Of a stretch of 55,044 bases of DNA, positions 9,351-18,986 are shown in pieces (the stretch's first letter is position 1; the number at the start of each line of letters is the position of its first letter). The translations under genes were made by a program, and so were the position numbers. The stretch spans positions 1-55,044 of the forward strand of contig JAGOOA010000015.1 of assembly GCA_017992765.1 (NCBI GenBank). The letters are read 5' to 3'. The notes beneath the pieces were generated by a model. The model saw only the letters and a program-made list of their open reading frames with translations, did not search any database and was not told the origin of the DNA. This DNA is from Syntrophorhabdaceae bacterium. Lineage in GTDB: Bacteria > Desulfobacterota > Syntrophorhabdia > Syntrophorhabdales > Syntrophorhabdaceae.

Positions 9351-9486
9351 AAAGTTGAACATTATATAAAAAGGAAAAAAATACCTGGGTGAGAGTATTT
9401 ATGCTCATCATTCAATGGGCGGCCTGTTATATCTACAGTATATGCCGATTTCTTTAAAAAGAAAAGGTTTTTCTATAGATATATGA

Positions 9487-10245
9487 TCATTCGTAAAGAT
9501 ATTGCTGCAATGTGCAGCGTTTATCGATCAGCATTTGCATCTCTCCATGGGGGATAGTAAAGGACGGCATACCGAGCGGACGGGGGCCAACCTCGTATTG
9601 CTGATAGGCAAACTCGATCCCCCTGTCGGTTACGGCAAAGTTTTCCGGAAGGTAAAATCTATCGAGGAACTTGTTGTCCAGGAGGTCGAGCATATCATCG
9701 GCCCTGGCCTTTTCGACAAAAAATTCTTTCCCTCGCCTGGCCAGCTTCTGGCGGCCGGGATCAGAAAAACAATCGTTGATGTTGAGCATTTTCCCTGTTC
9801 TGGCATCGAAGTTCAGATAGGTGAGGCTGTTTAATCCGTTCGCTGCGCCATAGGGCATTTCGTAGCTAATAACCTTTACAGTAAAAATGCTGCCGGCATT
9901 ATGGATCACATCTGCGGCTGACGAAAATTCATATCCTTTAAAATTATTTCTCATGATAAATCTTTTAACACCCTGCACAAAGTCCTTTTGTCCGCCAAAG
10001 GACTGGCTTGTAGCCTTTCCGGGAAAACGGATCGTCAATACGCCTTTTCTGATCTGCCCGTTGATGGAGCGGTATTGCCTGTTAATGCCTGCGACCTCAG
10101 GGTACCTCAGCTTGATCACTACCCCGTCCTGATTGTAATCGAAGGTCTTTATCGTGTACGCGAGGAAAGGATCTGTTTCAATGCCGTGGGCGGCCGGAAT
10201 AAAAAAAAGAAGGCTGCAGATGAAGGAAGGTATTGCCTTGCGCAC
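9487..10245 (-). CDS. Exported DUF3298 (RsiV-like) domain protein
   Basis: A 252-aa protein. Starting at the GTG at 10245 gives a clean signal peptide (RKAIPSFICSLLFFIPAAHG). The open frame extends upstream to 10386, but that stretch lies in tRNA-Asn, so the longer start is rejected. The middle (about residues 40-130) resembles the DUF4163 half and the C-terminal half carries the DUF3298 pattern: NINDCFSD, LPENFAVTDRGIEFAYQQYEV and SFTIPHGEM. Such domain pairs occur in the anti-sigma factor RsiV, where they bind lysozyme, and in other envelope proteins. Function here is unknown; no sigma factor is adjacent. Confidence 0.72.
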   Translation of the reverse strand: MRKAIPSFICSLLFFIPAAHGIETDPFLAYTIKTFDYNQDGVVIKLRYPEVAGINRQYRSINGQIRKGVLTIRFPGKATSQSFGGQKDFVQGVKRFIMRNNFKGYEFSSAADVIHNAGSIFTVKVISYEMPYGAANGLNSLTYLNFDARTGKMLNINDCFSDPGRQKLARRGKEFFVEKARADDMLDLLDNKFLDRFYLPENFAVTDRGIEFAYQQYEVGPRPLGMPSFTIPHGEMQMLIDKRCTLQQYLYE

Positions 10246-10305
10246 TATCCAGATCAAGCAGCCCAATATAGAAAAGACGCTTCCAACGATGCGCCTTTGT
10301 TTATC

Positions 10306-10382
10306 TGGCTCCCCGGGCAGGACTCGAACCTGCAACCTACTGGTTAACAGCCAGCCGCTACTGCCGATTGAGCTACCGGGGA
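10306..10382 (-). tRNA. tRNA-Asn (anticodon GTT)
   Basis: The minus strand folds as a cloverleaf: acceptor TCCCCGG pairs with CCGGGGA, the anticodon loop CTGTTAA is closed by CTGG/CCAG and gives anticodon GTT, and the T loop is GGTTCGAGTCC. The 3' CCA is encoded (10306-10308). It sits between tyrS and the DUF3298 gene, both in the same orientation. Confidence 0.96.
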
Positions 10383-10442
10383 ACATACATTTTTATTATT
10401 CCGTTACAACGGTCTATAATAAACAATAAAAGCATTTGCGTG

Positions 10443-11717
10443 TCAAGGATTCTCAGCCATAAAAATTACCTTTTTGAACTTCCTTTTGCCCACCTTCCAT
10501 ATATATCCAATGACGTTATCAAATGACATCTCTTTGCCGGTTACCCTTGCAAGCTTGATGTTCGCATGGGGCAATGTCAATTGCGCTTCAGATGTATATG
10601 CAAAGCCCGACACCCCGCCTTGCTCGATCATCCTGATCCCTTCCCCCACAGAGGTCACTGCACCGATATCCCGGAGAAAATGCGGGATCGAAACAGGGTC
10701 TTTTTCAGGTTTCTTCATTGTTGAGGTGTCTATCTCTTCGGGAACTTCCTTCTCCCTGAACATCTTTTCAAAGTTATCGTGGGCGGCCTTCGCTTCTTCT
10801 GCATTGTGGAACCTTGTTATGATCTCTTTCGCGAGGTTCACCTTTGCGACTTTCGGATGTACCGTTCCTCTCTGCATCCCCTCCTTCAGGTCTCTCAGCT
10901 CCTCGAGGGATATGTCGCTCAAAAGCTCGTAGTATTTCAGCATCAGCTCATCGGATATGGACATGAGCTTGCCGAACATGGCATCCGGCGGCTCGTCGAT
11001 GCCGACATAGTTCCCGTAGCTTTTGCTCATCTTATTAACGCCGTCGGTCCCTTCGAGGAGGGGGACGGTAACGATCACCTGCGATTCCATGCCATAAGAC
11101 CTCTGTATGTCCCTGCCGACAAAAAGGTTGAAGATCTGGTCATGGCCTCCGAGCTCCACATCGGCATGCAGGGCCACCGAGTCGTAACCCTGCACCAGCG
11201 GGTACAGAAATTCATGGATGCTGATGGACTGGTTGTTTTGATACCTGTTCCTGAAGTCCTCGCGCTCCATCATGCGCGCCATTGTGTACTGGGCGCAGAG
11301 CCTTATCATGTCCGCCGCGTTCATTGCCTCAAACCACTCGCTGTTAAAGCGAACCTCTGTCTTTTCTGGGTCAAGTATCTTAAACACCTGTCTTTTATAG
11401 GTCTCTGCGTTTGCGAGCAATTCTTCCTTTGAAAGGGCCGGTCTCGTCTCGATCCTTCCGGTAGGGTCTCCTATCATGCCCGTAAAATCACCGATGAGGA
11501 AGATGGCCGTATGGCCCAGCTCCTGGAACTGCTTGAGTTTCTGGAGGACAACCGTATGCCCGAGGTGCAGGTCGGGCGCTGTAGGATCGAGCCCGAGCTT
11601 GACCCGGAGCGGCCTTTTGTCTGATTTTGCCTTTATCAGCTTGCTCCTCAGCTCATTCTCATTAACGAGGTCAACGGCGCCTCGCTTAATGATCTCTATA
11701 TCTTTCTCTATGTCCAT
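10443..11717 (-). CDS. tyrS: Tyrosyl-tRNA synthetase
   Basis: Class I synthetase that charges tRNA-Tyr. The 424-aa protein has HLGH at residues 51-54 (the HIGH motif) in [11 protein letters not shown] and KMSKS at 229-233. The opening [11 protein letters not shown] and the length place it with the TyrZ-type bacterial enzymes rather than the E. coli form. The C-terminal 70 residues form a weak S4-like RNA-binding region. It is 16 nt after ymdB and 60 nt before tRNA-Asn. Confidence 0.95.
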   Translation of the reverse strand: MDIEKDIEIIKRGAVDLVNENELRSKLIKAKSDKRPLRVKLGLDPTAPDLHLGHTVVLQKLKQFQELGHTAIFLIGDFTGMIGDPTGRIETRPALSKEELLANAETYKRQVFKILDPEKTEVRFNSEWFEAMNAADMIRLCAQYTMARMMEREDFRNRYQNNQSISIHEFLYPLVQGYDSVALHADVELGGHDQIFNLFVGRDIQRSYGMESQVIVTVPLLEGTDGVNKMSKSYGNYVGIDEPPDAMFGKLMSISDELMLKYYELLSDISLEELRDLKEGMQRGTVHPKVAKVNLAKEIITRFHNAEEAKAAHDNFEKMFREKEVPEEIDTSTMKKPEKDPVSIPHFLRDIGAVTSVGEGIRMIEQGGVSGFAYTSEAQLTLPHANIKLARVTGKEMSFDNVIGYIWKVGKRKFKKVIFMAENP

Positions 11718-11733
11718 ATGCCGTCCTAAGTAT

Positions 11734-12510
11734 TCAGTCTATCTTTTGCTTTACCCGTTCTATTGCAACGCACTTCTTGCTTGTGCTGTCTATCGTTATT
11801 ATCACGCCCTGCGCTTCAATATTATCCTTCCCGACCTCAAATTTCTGCGGCAGCTGTGTCAGGAACCTTTCAAGAACGACGTCTTTTTCCATGCCTATTA
11901 CAGAGTCCGCAGGCCCTGTCATCCCCGCGTCCGTAATATACCCTGTGCCCTTTGGCAGGATCCGTTCATCGGCTGTCTGAACATGGGTATGAGTTCCTAC
12001 AACAGCAGAGACCTTTCCGTCAAGGTACCATCCCATAGCTATCTTCTCGGAGGTTGCTTCGGCATGGAAATCGACGATGATAGGAACGTTCTCTGCGACC
12101 TCCCCGAGGAGCCTTTCCATTGCCCTGAAAGGGCATGTAAGGGTATTCATGAAGATGCGGCCCTCGATGTTCGCGACGCAAAGAGATTTCCCGTTCTTCC
12201 GGACGATCGTGTATCCGAAGCCCGGAGTGCCATCGGGATAATTCAAGGGACGTATTACCCTCTTTTCTTCCATGAGGAAAGTGGTGATCTCCTTTTTCTT
12301 CCAGACATGGTTCCCCGTAGTGATAATATCGACTCCGTGAGACAGTACTTCCAGCGCTGTTGAGGCGGTAACGCCTATTCCCCCGGCAAGGTTTTCACCA
12401 TTGATAACGTAAAAATCCGCTTTGACGGTTTTTATATACCTTTCAATCGCCCTTCGCCCCGGTTTACCGATAACATCACCGAGGAACAGTACAGTTATGT
12501 TATTTTGCAT
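11734..12510 (-). CDS. ymdB: YmdB-family metallophosphoesterase
   Basis: A 258-aa calcineurin-like phosphoesterase of the TIGR00282/YmdB type. Metal-binding motifs are visible in order: [40 protein letters not shown] and [11 protein letters not shown]. In Bacillus YmdB hydrolyses cyclic nucleotides and affects biofilm and motility decisions, and its gene follows rny, as here. The start codon overlaps the 3' end of rny by 11 nt, so translation is probably coupled. Confidence 0.93.
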   Translation of the reverse strand: MQNNITVLFLGDVIGKPGRRAIERYIKTVKADFYVINGENLAGGIGVTASTALEVLSHGVDIITTGNHVWKKKEITTFLMEEKRVIRPLNYPDGTPGFGYTIVRKNGKSLCVANIEGRIFMNTLTCPFRAMERLLGEVAENVPIIVDFHAEATSEKIAMGWYLDGKVSAVVGTHTHVQTADERILPKGTGYITDAGMTGPADSVIGMEKDVVLERFLTQLPQKFEVGKDNIEAQGVIITIDSTSKKCVAIERVKQKID

Positions 12511-14053
12511 ATTCTATTGACCTGGTTTCTCTGATCACGACAACCTTGATCTGCCCCGGATAGGAAAGATCTGTCTCTATCTTTTTTGCGATATCCCTCG
12601 ATATAACATTTATGCTGTCGTCGCTGATCTTTTCGCTGTTCACAACAATACGGATCTCACGGCCCGCCTGTATTGCGTAAGATTTTTCAACGCCCTGAAA
12701 GCTGTTGGCTATGCGCTCCAGCTCTTCAAGCCGTTTAATATATGTTTCCAGCATCTCTCTCCTGGCGCCTGGCCTTGCCCCTGACAGGGCGTCCGCTGCC
12801 TGGACGATGACGTCAAGAAGGCTTGTCGTCTCTACATCTTCGTGGTGTGCAAGGATCGAGTGGACGATCTCTTCGTTTTCACCGTACTTTTTCGCGAGAT
12901 CAGCCCCGATGGTTGCGTGCGAGCCCTCTATCTCATGGTCTACGGCCTTTCCGATATCGTGCAAAAGGCCTGCCCTTTTTGCGTCTTTTGGATTGAGCCT
13001 TAACTCAGAGGCAATGGCGCCGCAGATAAATGCAACCTCCAGGGAATGCTGGTATATGTTCTGGGCGTAGCTGCTCCTGAATTTGAGCCTTCCAAGCAAT
13101 TTAATGATCTCGGGGTGGACATTGTGGACGCCAAGGTCAAAAACAGCCTGCTCCCCTGAATCTTTTATCTTCTCCTCCATTTCCTCAGCGACCTTTGAGA
13201 CGATCTCTTCGATCCTTGCCGGATGGATCCTCCCATCGCTGATCAAACGCTCGATGGATATCCTTGCCACCTCTCTCCGTATGGGGTTGAAGCAGGAAAG
13301 GATCACTGCCTCGGGCGTATCGTCAATGATGATATCTACGCCGGTGGCAGCCTCAAGGGCCCTGATATTGCGGCCTTCCCTTCCGATTATTCTTCCCTTC
13401 ATCTCTTCGTTGGGAAGGCTTACGACCGATACGGTGTCCTCGCCGACGTAATCGCCGGCATATCGCTGAATGGCAAAGGCAATGATCTCTTTAGCCTTTT
13501 TGTCCGCCCTTTCCCTCGCCTCTTCCTCTATTTTCTTGATTATTTTCATGGATTCGTATTTTGCTTCGTCCTCCATTGCCTGCATGAGCATCTTCTTTGC
13601 TTCTTCTCCGGTAAGCCCCGATATCTTTTCCAGACGTTCTTTCCCTTTTATGATGAGGTTTTCATGCTCCCTGATCTTGGTATCGAGCAATGACTGTTTT
13701 TGCAAGGTCTCCCGATCTTTTTTCGATAGGTCGTCTTCCTTTTTGTCGATAAGCTCGATCTTTTTATCCAGGTTCCCCTCTTTCTGGGCGAGCCTTCGCT
13801 CGGTATTTTGCAATTCCTGCCTTCTTGCCTTGGTCTCCTGCTCCAGTTCATTCTTTGCCTGCAGGACGATATCTTTAGCCTGGATGGAGGCTTCCCGCAT
13901 CATAACGTCGGCCTCTTTTTTGGCATCCTCGAGTATCTTCTTTCCTATCTTCTCATACTCGCCAATTTTTTTCTTCTGGACAAAGCGGGCAAGTGCAAAG
14001 CCTATAAAAACAGCTACTAAGAAGCTGATCGCTGAAACAATTATTGTATTCAA
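12500..14053 (-). CDS. rny: Ribonuclease Y
   Basis: Membrane-anchored endoribonuclease that starts mRNA decay. The 517-aa protein has an N-terminal membrane helix (residues 4-24), a long charged coiled coil (about 30-190), a KH domain with [15 protein letters not shown], and an HD domain with [12 protein letters not shown] and ILAHHED. The start appears to be TTG preceded by GGGGG; no ATG or GTG lies upstream in frame. It follows the 6S RNA gene after 158 nt and overlaps ymdB. Confidence 0.95.
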   Translation of the reverse strand: MNTIIVSAISFLVAVFIGFALARFVQKKKIGEYEKIGKKILEDAKKEADVMMREASIQAKDIVLQAKNELEQETKARRQELQNTERRLAQKEGNLDKKIELIDKKEDDLSKKDRETLQKQSLLDTKIREHENLIIKGKERLEKISGLTGEEAKKMLMQAMEDEAKYESMKIIKKIEEEARERADKKAKEIIAFAIQRYAGDYVGEDTVSVVSLPNEEMKGRIIGREGRNIRALEAATGVDIIIDDTPEAVILSCFNPIRREVARISIERLISDGRIHPARIEEIVSKVAEEMEEKIKDSGEQAVFDLGVHNVHPEIIKLLGRLKFRSSYAQNIYQHSLEVAFICGAIASELRLNPKDAKRAGLLHDIGKAVDHEIEGSHATIGADLAKKYGENEEIVHSILAHHEDVETTSLLDVIVQAADALSGARPGARREMLETYIKRLEELERIANSFQGVEKSYAIQAGREIRIVVNSEKISDDSINVISRDIAKKIETDLSYPGQIKVVVIRETRSIEYAK

Positions 14054-14211
14054 AATTCCCCCTACGCAAAGGTTACTTTATACAGGGGTTAGGAAGATAA
14101 AGAACAGAGAGGGGTAACTAATCTATATGAAAGGAGTTTTAAGGCCTCCGTAAAAACACATAATATCTATATTAACCCTCTTTTTCTCTACTGCCAACCC
14201 TGAAATTTAAA

Positions 14212-14382
14212 CCCCGCAGGTGCCGTGTAAACAGTATGTCTTGAACCTCTTGTTAAAGTGGGCGCCATTTTGTCGCATCAGGCTTCTCGTTGCAAGAACG
14301 AGCATGCACACAGCAACAAGGTAAAGCTCCCCTTAGAGAGGTGTTGGCTCTAAGCCTACCATTTATCACGTACACTGCAGGG
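14212..14382 (-). ncRNA. ssrS: 6S RNA
   Basis: RNA that mimics an open promoter and binds the sigma70 RNA polymerase holoenzyme. The minus-strand sequence shares with E. coli 6S RNA, in the same order, GCATGCTCG, a CGAGAAGCCT block, TGCGAC, a GGTTCAAG block and a terminal CTGCGG. The closing stem is CCCTGCAG (14375-14382) with CTGCGGGG (14212-14219). This puts the 5' end about 27 nt inside the zapA coding region. Placement beside zapA matches other proteobacteria. The ends are estimated from the closing stem. Confidence 0.87.
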
Positions 14383-14646
14383 AACATCTATGTCCTCAAA
14401 CTTTTTTATTAATCGTAATGTCCTTCCCTCAACAAGCTCCGCCTGCTTTTTCATCTCGAGATATTCATCGGTCACTTCCATAAATGCCATTATCACCGCG
14501 TTCAATGTATTAATTATACCATACCTGTTCACTGCATGCTCTATCTTTTCGTTCACATAACGTGCATCTCTTTTGATCCTATCCTCATCTTCTCCTACGA
14601 AAGTAAATGGTTGCTTTAAAATGGTTACTTCAACTTTTTTCTCCAT
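14356..14646 (-). CDS. zapA: Cell division protein ZapA
   Basis: A 96-aa protein that binds FtsZ and stabilises the Z ring. The N-terminal half (VEVTILKQPFTFVGEDEDRI) forms the small globular domain and the C-terminal half (NTLNAVIMAFMEVTDEYLEM and on) the dimerising helix, as in ZapA. The last nine codons are also the predicted 5' end of 6S RNA. A small coiled-coil gene ends 10 nt upstream. Confidence 0.9.
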   Translation of the reverse strand: MEKKVEVTILKQPFTFVGEDEDRIKRDARYVNEKIEHAVNRYGIINTLNAVIMAFMEVTDEYLEMKKQAELVEGRTLRLIKKFEDIDVPCSVRDKW

Positions 14647-14655
14647 ATTTTACCC

Positions 14656-14910
14656 TCATATCTCTACTTTTTCAACTTTCTCTAAGATCTTAGTAACCTT
14701 ATCGATAAGGACTTCTCGCTCTTTTTTTATTTCAATAATTTTCTCTTGTATATTCTTATCGTTACCTTCTAATGATTTAAGTTTTACATTAAGTTTTTCA
14801 TTTTCTTCTTTAATAATTTTATAGTTTTCTATAAGTTTGTCAATCTTTTCTTCAAGTTCCTCGATCTTATTTTCGCTAAAAACATCTCTTTTTATGCTGA
14901 AAACTTCCAT
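14656..14910 (-). CDS. ZapB-like small coiled-coil protein
   Basis: An 84-aa protein that is almost all coiled coil (residues 13-82, heptads such as IEELEEKIDKLIENYK). It is rich in Lys, Glu and Ile and clearly AT-richer than its neighbours. The position directly before zapA and the size suggest a ZapB-type division factor; the sequence itself is too simple to prove this. Confidence 0.65.
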   Translation of the reverse strand: MEVFSIKRDVFSENKIEELEEKIDKLIENYKIIKEENEKLNVKLKSLEGNDKNIQEKIIEIKKEREVLIDKVTKILEKVEKVEI

Positions 14911-14937
14911 AATATATTAACCTTCCTCCCTATGTTC

Positions 14938-16057
14938 TTAATTATCCTCCCTTTTTTGTTCAAAAGTCAAGTATAAAAGGTAAGATTTAATAAAAGTATC
15001 GATATCCCCGTCGAGGACCGCCTCGGCGTTATGCTCTTCGTACTTTGTCCTGTGGTCTTTTATAAGCTTATATGGGTGAAGAATGTAGGAACGTATCTGG
15101 CTCCCCCAGGCAATATCCTTCTTCTCCTTGTTCAGCGCATTCAGCTTATCTTCCTGCTTTTTCTTTTCAAGCTCGTAAAGTCTCGATTTCAGGATAGCCA
15201 TAGCTGTTCCCTTGTTCTTATGCTGAGACCTTTCATTCTGGCATTGCACGACAATTCCGGTAGGGATATGGGTGATCCGTATCGCTGAATCTGTCCGGTT
15301 TACGTGCTGGCCGCCGGGTCCGCTGGAACGGAAAGTATCGATCCTCAGGTCCTCATCCTTGATATCTATCTGTATCTCTTCAGAGACCTCCGGGTATGAA
15401 TATACCGATGCGAACGAGGTGTGGCGCCTGTTGTTCGAGTCAAAGGGAGATACCCTCACGAGCCGGTGGATGCCGACCTCGCATTTCAGGTACCCGTATA
15501 CATAGGGACCTTTTACCATGAAGGTAACGTTCTTTATCCCCGCTTCCTCTCCCTCCAGCATGTCCACGATCTCCGTTTCAAAGCCTTTCCTCTCGGCCCA
15601 CCGCAGGTACATCCGCAGGAGCATCTCGACCCAGTCCTGGGCCTCTGTCCCCCCCGCCCCCGAATTGATGTACATGATCGCATTGGTCTTGTCGTTTTCT
15701 CCTCCAAGCATACGCTCGATCTCGTATTTTCCAAGAAGGGCGTCGAGGGAGGTAACCCTCTGGTCTAATTCTTCAATATCCTTGGGATCTTCCGTTTCTT
15801 TTGCGATCTCTGCGAGGATCAGTATCTCTTCCAGTTCTCTTTCTTTCCCTTTCCAGCTGTCAAGCTCTTCCTGGGCAAGGGACCTTTTTTTCAGGATGCT
15901 TTGCGCCTTTTCCTGGTCATCCCAGAAGGTAGTTTTTGATATTTCCGAATCGAATTCCTGAAGTTTTACCTGGAGGGCAGAGAGGTCAAAGATAACCTCT
16001 CAGGGAGCTCATTCTTTCAATTAATCCGTCGATCTTTATCCTTATTTCGTCATACAT
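14938..16057 (-). CDS. prfB: Peptide chain release factor 2 (programmed +1 frameshift)
   Basis: Releases polypeptides at UGA and UAA. Frame 0 starts at ATG 16057 (AGGA 7 nt upstream) and encodes 23 residues ending RGYL before an in-frame TGA at 15986-15988. A +1 shift at CTT TGA C continues with DLSALQVKL and the rest of RF2. The stop-recognition motif SPF is present (RVSPFDSNN), as is the GGQ peptidyl-transfer motif (GPGGQHVNR). Joined length is about 372 aa. A naive gene caller would report only the fragment from 15711. Confidence 0.95.
15985..16000 (-). promoter_or_regulatory. prfB +1 frameshift site
   Basis: On the minus strand the site reads AGAGGT TAT CTT TGA C. AGAGGT is the internal Shine-Dalgarno-like element, at the same distance from CTT TGA as AGGGGG in E. 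coli, and C after TGA makes a weak stop. The slippage lets RF2 sense its own level. Confidence 0.93.
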
Positions 16058-16091
16058 AATTTTTTCCTTCTGTAAAAAATTAGTTCCTGCT

Positions 16092-17231
16092 TTATAGCCT
16101 CAAAGCTACCTGTCGTCCAAATTCTGAACATTTTACAGGGGTTACATTACTGAGCTGCCTCGCGAGATCGTATGTAACTATCCCATCGCTTATCGTCTTC
16201 TCCACGGCGCCTTTAATGATCGCAGATACGCCGCCGAGCCCGATATGCTGGAAAAGCATCGCGCCGGAGAGAATGAACGATGCAGGGTTAACGACATCCT
16301 TGCCGGCGTATTTCGGGGCGCTTCCATGCGTCGGCTCAAAAATGGCGACCCTATCGCCTATATTTGCGCCCGGCGCCACACCAAGGCCGCCTATAAGCGC
16401 CGCGCACGCATCGGACAGATAATCTCCGTTCAGGTTTGGGCACAAAAGGATATCATACTCATCAGGCCTCAGTATAACCTGCATGAACATGTTGTCGGCG
16501 ATCCTGTCATTGAACGCTATCTTGCCCTTCTCTCCATCGAACGTGATCTCTTCGGGGAAGCCCTTGGCAACCTCGTATGCCCATTCCTTGAAGGCGCCTT
16601 CAGTATATTTCATTATGTTGCCCTTGTGGACCACAGTGATGGACCTTCTTTTGTTCTTTATCGCGTAATCGACAACCCACCTCGTAAATCTGACGGTGCC
16701 TGCCTTGCTTATCGGCTTGATCCCGATGCCCGTGCTGTCAGGCAGGTCTGTTTTCATGGTGTCTTTCAGGAAATGTATCAGATCCTGCGCTTCTTTCGTT
16801 CCCTCTTTCCATTCGATGCCCTTGTAGAGGTCTTCGGTATTTTCCCGAAAGATAATAAATTCGACCTTTTCCGGTGACTTCATCGGGCTTGGAAGCCCCT
16901 TGAAATATTTCACGGGACGCATGCATACGTAAAGGTCAAAGATCTGCCTCAGGTATACGTTAATGCTTCTGAACCCTCCGCCGACAGGCGTGGTAAGGGG
17001 TCCTTTGATGGCTATCTTATATCTTTCTATCGTTTCAACCGTTTCCTCGGGGAGAAGCTTTCTTGTTTTGTCCAGCGCCTTCTGTCCTGCCGCCAGTTCT
17101 ACCCACTCCACGCCCTTCTGGCCATCTGTGGCCTTTGTCACCGCCTCTTCAAATATCTCGTGAGAAGCGCCCCAGATGTCTTCACCTGTGCCGTCGCCTG
17201 CAATATAAGGTATGGTTATCTTCTCTTTCAA
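16092..17231 (-). CDS. icd: NADP-dependent isocitrate dehydrogenase
   Basis: Converts isocitrate to 2-oxoglutarate and CO2. The 379-aa protein carries the substrate motif with Ser89 and Asn91 (FRSINVYLRQ, Ser89 equal to E. coli Ser113) and VVHKGNIMKYTEGAF. Lys307-Tyr308 in HGSAPKYAG match the NADP-selecting pair of E. coli, and VTYDLAR keeps the matching Tyr and Arg. The start looks like TTG overlapping the stop of the aconitase small subunit gene (TTGA). It is the last step in a citrate-to-2-oxoglutarate operon. Confidence 0.92.
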   Translation of the reverse strand: MKEKITIPYIAGDGTGEDIWGASHEIFEEAVTKATDGQKGVEWVELAAGQKALDKTRKLLPEETVETIERYKIAIKGPLTTPVGGGFRSINVYLRQIFDLYVCMRPVKYFKGLPSPMKSPEKVEFIIFRENTEDLYKGIEWKEGTKEAQDLIHFLKDTMKTDLPDSTGIGIKPISKAGTVRFTRWVVDYAIKNKRRSITVVHKGNIMKYTEGAFKEWAYEVAKGFPEEITFDGEKGKIAFNDRIADNMFMQVILRPDEYDILLCPNLNGDYLSDACAALIGGLGVAPGANIGDRVAIFEPTHGSAPKYAGKDVVNPASFILSGAMLFQHIGLGGVSAIIKGAVEKTISDGIVTYDLARQLSNVTPVKCSEFGRQVALRL

Positions 17232-17725
17232 ATCTTCAAGCTCCCGTGTTTTTTAATATAGCTGTCAAGCCCGCCCTCGTCGAGGATCTTCCTCATTATG
17301 GCCGGCAGCGGCGAAAAGTTATTCTTGATCCCCTTGGTCATGTTGTCAAGTATGCCTTCGTCGAGCCTGACCTCCAGCTCGTTGCCTTCCTGGATGTCAT
17401 CGGTATTGCATATTATTGCAGCGAGCCCTACGTTGATCGCGTTTCTGTAAAATATCCTGGCGAATGATTTGGCAACGATCGCGTCGATCCCGGCAAGCTT
17501 TATAATGAGCGGCGCATGCTCCCTGCTCGACCCGAGGCCGAAATTCCTGCCGCCGGCAATGATATCCCCTTTGCCGATCTTTTTGTAAAAATCCGGCACG
17601 ACGTCTTCGAAGACGTGTTTTTTTAATTCTTCCAGGTTGGACCGAAGGTGATAGAATCTTCCCGGTATTATATGGTCCGTGGAGATGTCATCTCCAAACT
17701 TCCACGCCTTTCCTCTCAAAATCAT
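17228..17725 (-). CDS. Aconitase/isopropylmalate isomerase family, small subunit (probable aconitase)
   Basis: A 165-aa LeuD/HacB-type swivel domain that pairs with the large subunit encoded upstream. It begins [18 protein letters not shown] and has the [10 protein letters not shown] loop. In two-subunit enzymes the loop after IIPG selects substrate: archaeal homoaconitase has YLRT and isopropylmalate isomerase YLVM. Here the loop is YHLRS, with Arg28 able to hold a carboxylate, which favours aconitate over isopropylmalate. The operon position between citrate synthase and icd agrees. It overlaps the large-subunit gene by 38 nt; GGGAGG precedes its ATG. Confidence 0.8.
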   Translation of the reverse strand: MILRGKAWKFGDDISTDHIIPGRFYHLRSNLEELKKHVFEDVVPDFYKKIGKGDIIAGGRNFGLGSSREHAPLIIKLAGIDAIVAKSFARIFYRNAINVGLAAIICNTDDIQEGNELEVRLDEGILDNMTKGIKNNFSPLPAIMRKILDEGGLDSYIKKHGSLKI

Positions 17726-18983
17726 CCAGAACCTCCCTGGGGTCAGTCAGTTTTCCCTTCAATGCTGTTGCCGCTGCTGTCGCCGGCGAACCAAGGATGA
17801 TCTTCGAATCAGGGTTGCCCATCCTCGCAAGAAAATTCCTGTTCGATGTGGAAACGCAGGTCTCTTTGTCTCCGAGCACTCCCTGGTGCAGGCCTATACA
17901 GGGCCCGCATCCCGGCGGCAATATAACGGCCCCGGCATCGAAAAGCGTTCCGAGGATCCCTTCGTGCAATGCCTGATAATATACCGCCCGCGATGCGGGG
18001 CAGACAAGCAGGCGGACATCGGGATGTTTTCTCCGCCCCTTCATGATGAGCGACGCAACCCTCAGGTCATCGATCCTGCCGTTCGTACAGGAGCCGATGA
18101 ACACCTGCTGTACCGGAATGTTCTTCACGTCCCCGTCATCAACGCTTTTCGTATTGTCGACCTGGTGGGGCAGGCTCACCATCGGTTTCAGCGTATGGAC
18201 GTCGATCTCGAAGGTCTTCTCATAGATGGCATCGTCATCAGGCACGATCTCGATGTACACCTTTTCTCTCCGCATCCGCCTGAGGTACATGAAGGTCATG
18301 ATATCCGACGGAAAAAGCCCGCATTTCGCCCCTGCCTCCACCGCCATGTTCGCTATGGTCATTCTCTCTTCCACGTCGAGGTGCTTCACCATCTCTCCTG
18401 CAAACTCCATCGATTTATAGGTTGCGCCGTCAGCGCCGACCATTCCGATGATCTTCAGGATCAGATCTTTCGTAAAAACACCGGATGGGAAGCGGCCGTT
18501 GAGAACAAATCTATAGCTCTCGGGCACCCTCATCCATGTTGTGCCAAGCCCCATGGCAACGGCGATGTCCGTAGAGCCCATTCCAGTGGAAAAGGCGCCC
18601 AGCGCCCCTCCCGTACAGGTATGGGAATCAGCGCCCACAAGGACCTCTGATGGGGCGAGGATCCTCTCCGCCATTATCTGGTGGCAGATGCCGTCGCCTA
18701 TCCCGGAGATGTTCGCCCCATGCCTTTCTGCAAAATCCCCTATCGCCCTGTGGTCGTTGGACAGTTCCATCCTGGGGCTCGGTGAGGCATGGTCGAGAAA
18801 GAAGGTCACGCGGCTTCCATCAAAAAGCCTTTTAAAGCCCATCTCGCCAAACTGCCTGATCGCGAGAGGGGCAGTGCCGTCCTGAAGCAGGATCCTGTTC
18901 ACGTTGACTATAGCATAGTCGCCCTGTCTGACATCGCTCCCTGTATTGATGCCGAGTATCTTCTCCGCTATTGTTTTCCCCAT
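17688..18983 (-). CDS. Aconitase/isopropylmalate isomerase family, large subunit (probable aconitase)
   Basis: A 431-aa LeuC/HacA-type subunit holding the [4Fe-4S] cluster. Cluster ligands are Cys299 (GSCTNGR) and Cys359/Cys362 (PPGCGPCIG), and [14 protein letters not shown] is the family active-site segment. By homology alone it could be leucine or lysine pathway; I call it aconitase because it lies between Re-citrate synthase and isocitrate dehydrogenase and no leuA or leuB is near. It would convert citrate to isocitrate. The start is 4 nt beyond the synthase stop with AAGGA just ahead. Confidence 0.82.
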   Translation of the reverse strand: MGKTIAEKILGINTGSDVRQGDYAIVNVNRILLQDGTAPLAIRQFGEMGFKRLFDGSRVTFFLDHASPSPRMELSNDHRAIGDFAERHGANISGIGDGICHQIMAERILAPSEVLVGADSHTCTGGALGAFSTGMGSTDIAVAMGLGTTWMRVPESYRFVLNGRFPSGVFTKDLILKIIGMVGADGATYKSMEFAGEMVKHLDVEERMTIANMAVEAGAKCGLFPSDIMTFMYLRRMRREKVYIEIVPDDDAIYEKTFEIDVHTLKPMVSLPHQVDNTKSVDDGDVKNIPVQQVFIGSCTNGRIDDLRVASLIMKGRRKHPDVRLLVCPASRAVYYQALHEGILGTLFDAGAVILPPGCGPCIGLHQGVLGDKETCVSTSNRNFLARMGNPDSKIILGSPATAAATALKGKLTDPREVLDDFERKGVEVWR

Positions 18984-18986
18984 CTC

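Noticed and set aside
10246-10386. N-terminal extension of the DUF3298 protein
   Set aside because: The extension is read through tRNA-Asn; a proper signal peptide begins at the GTG at 10245.
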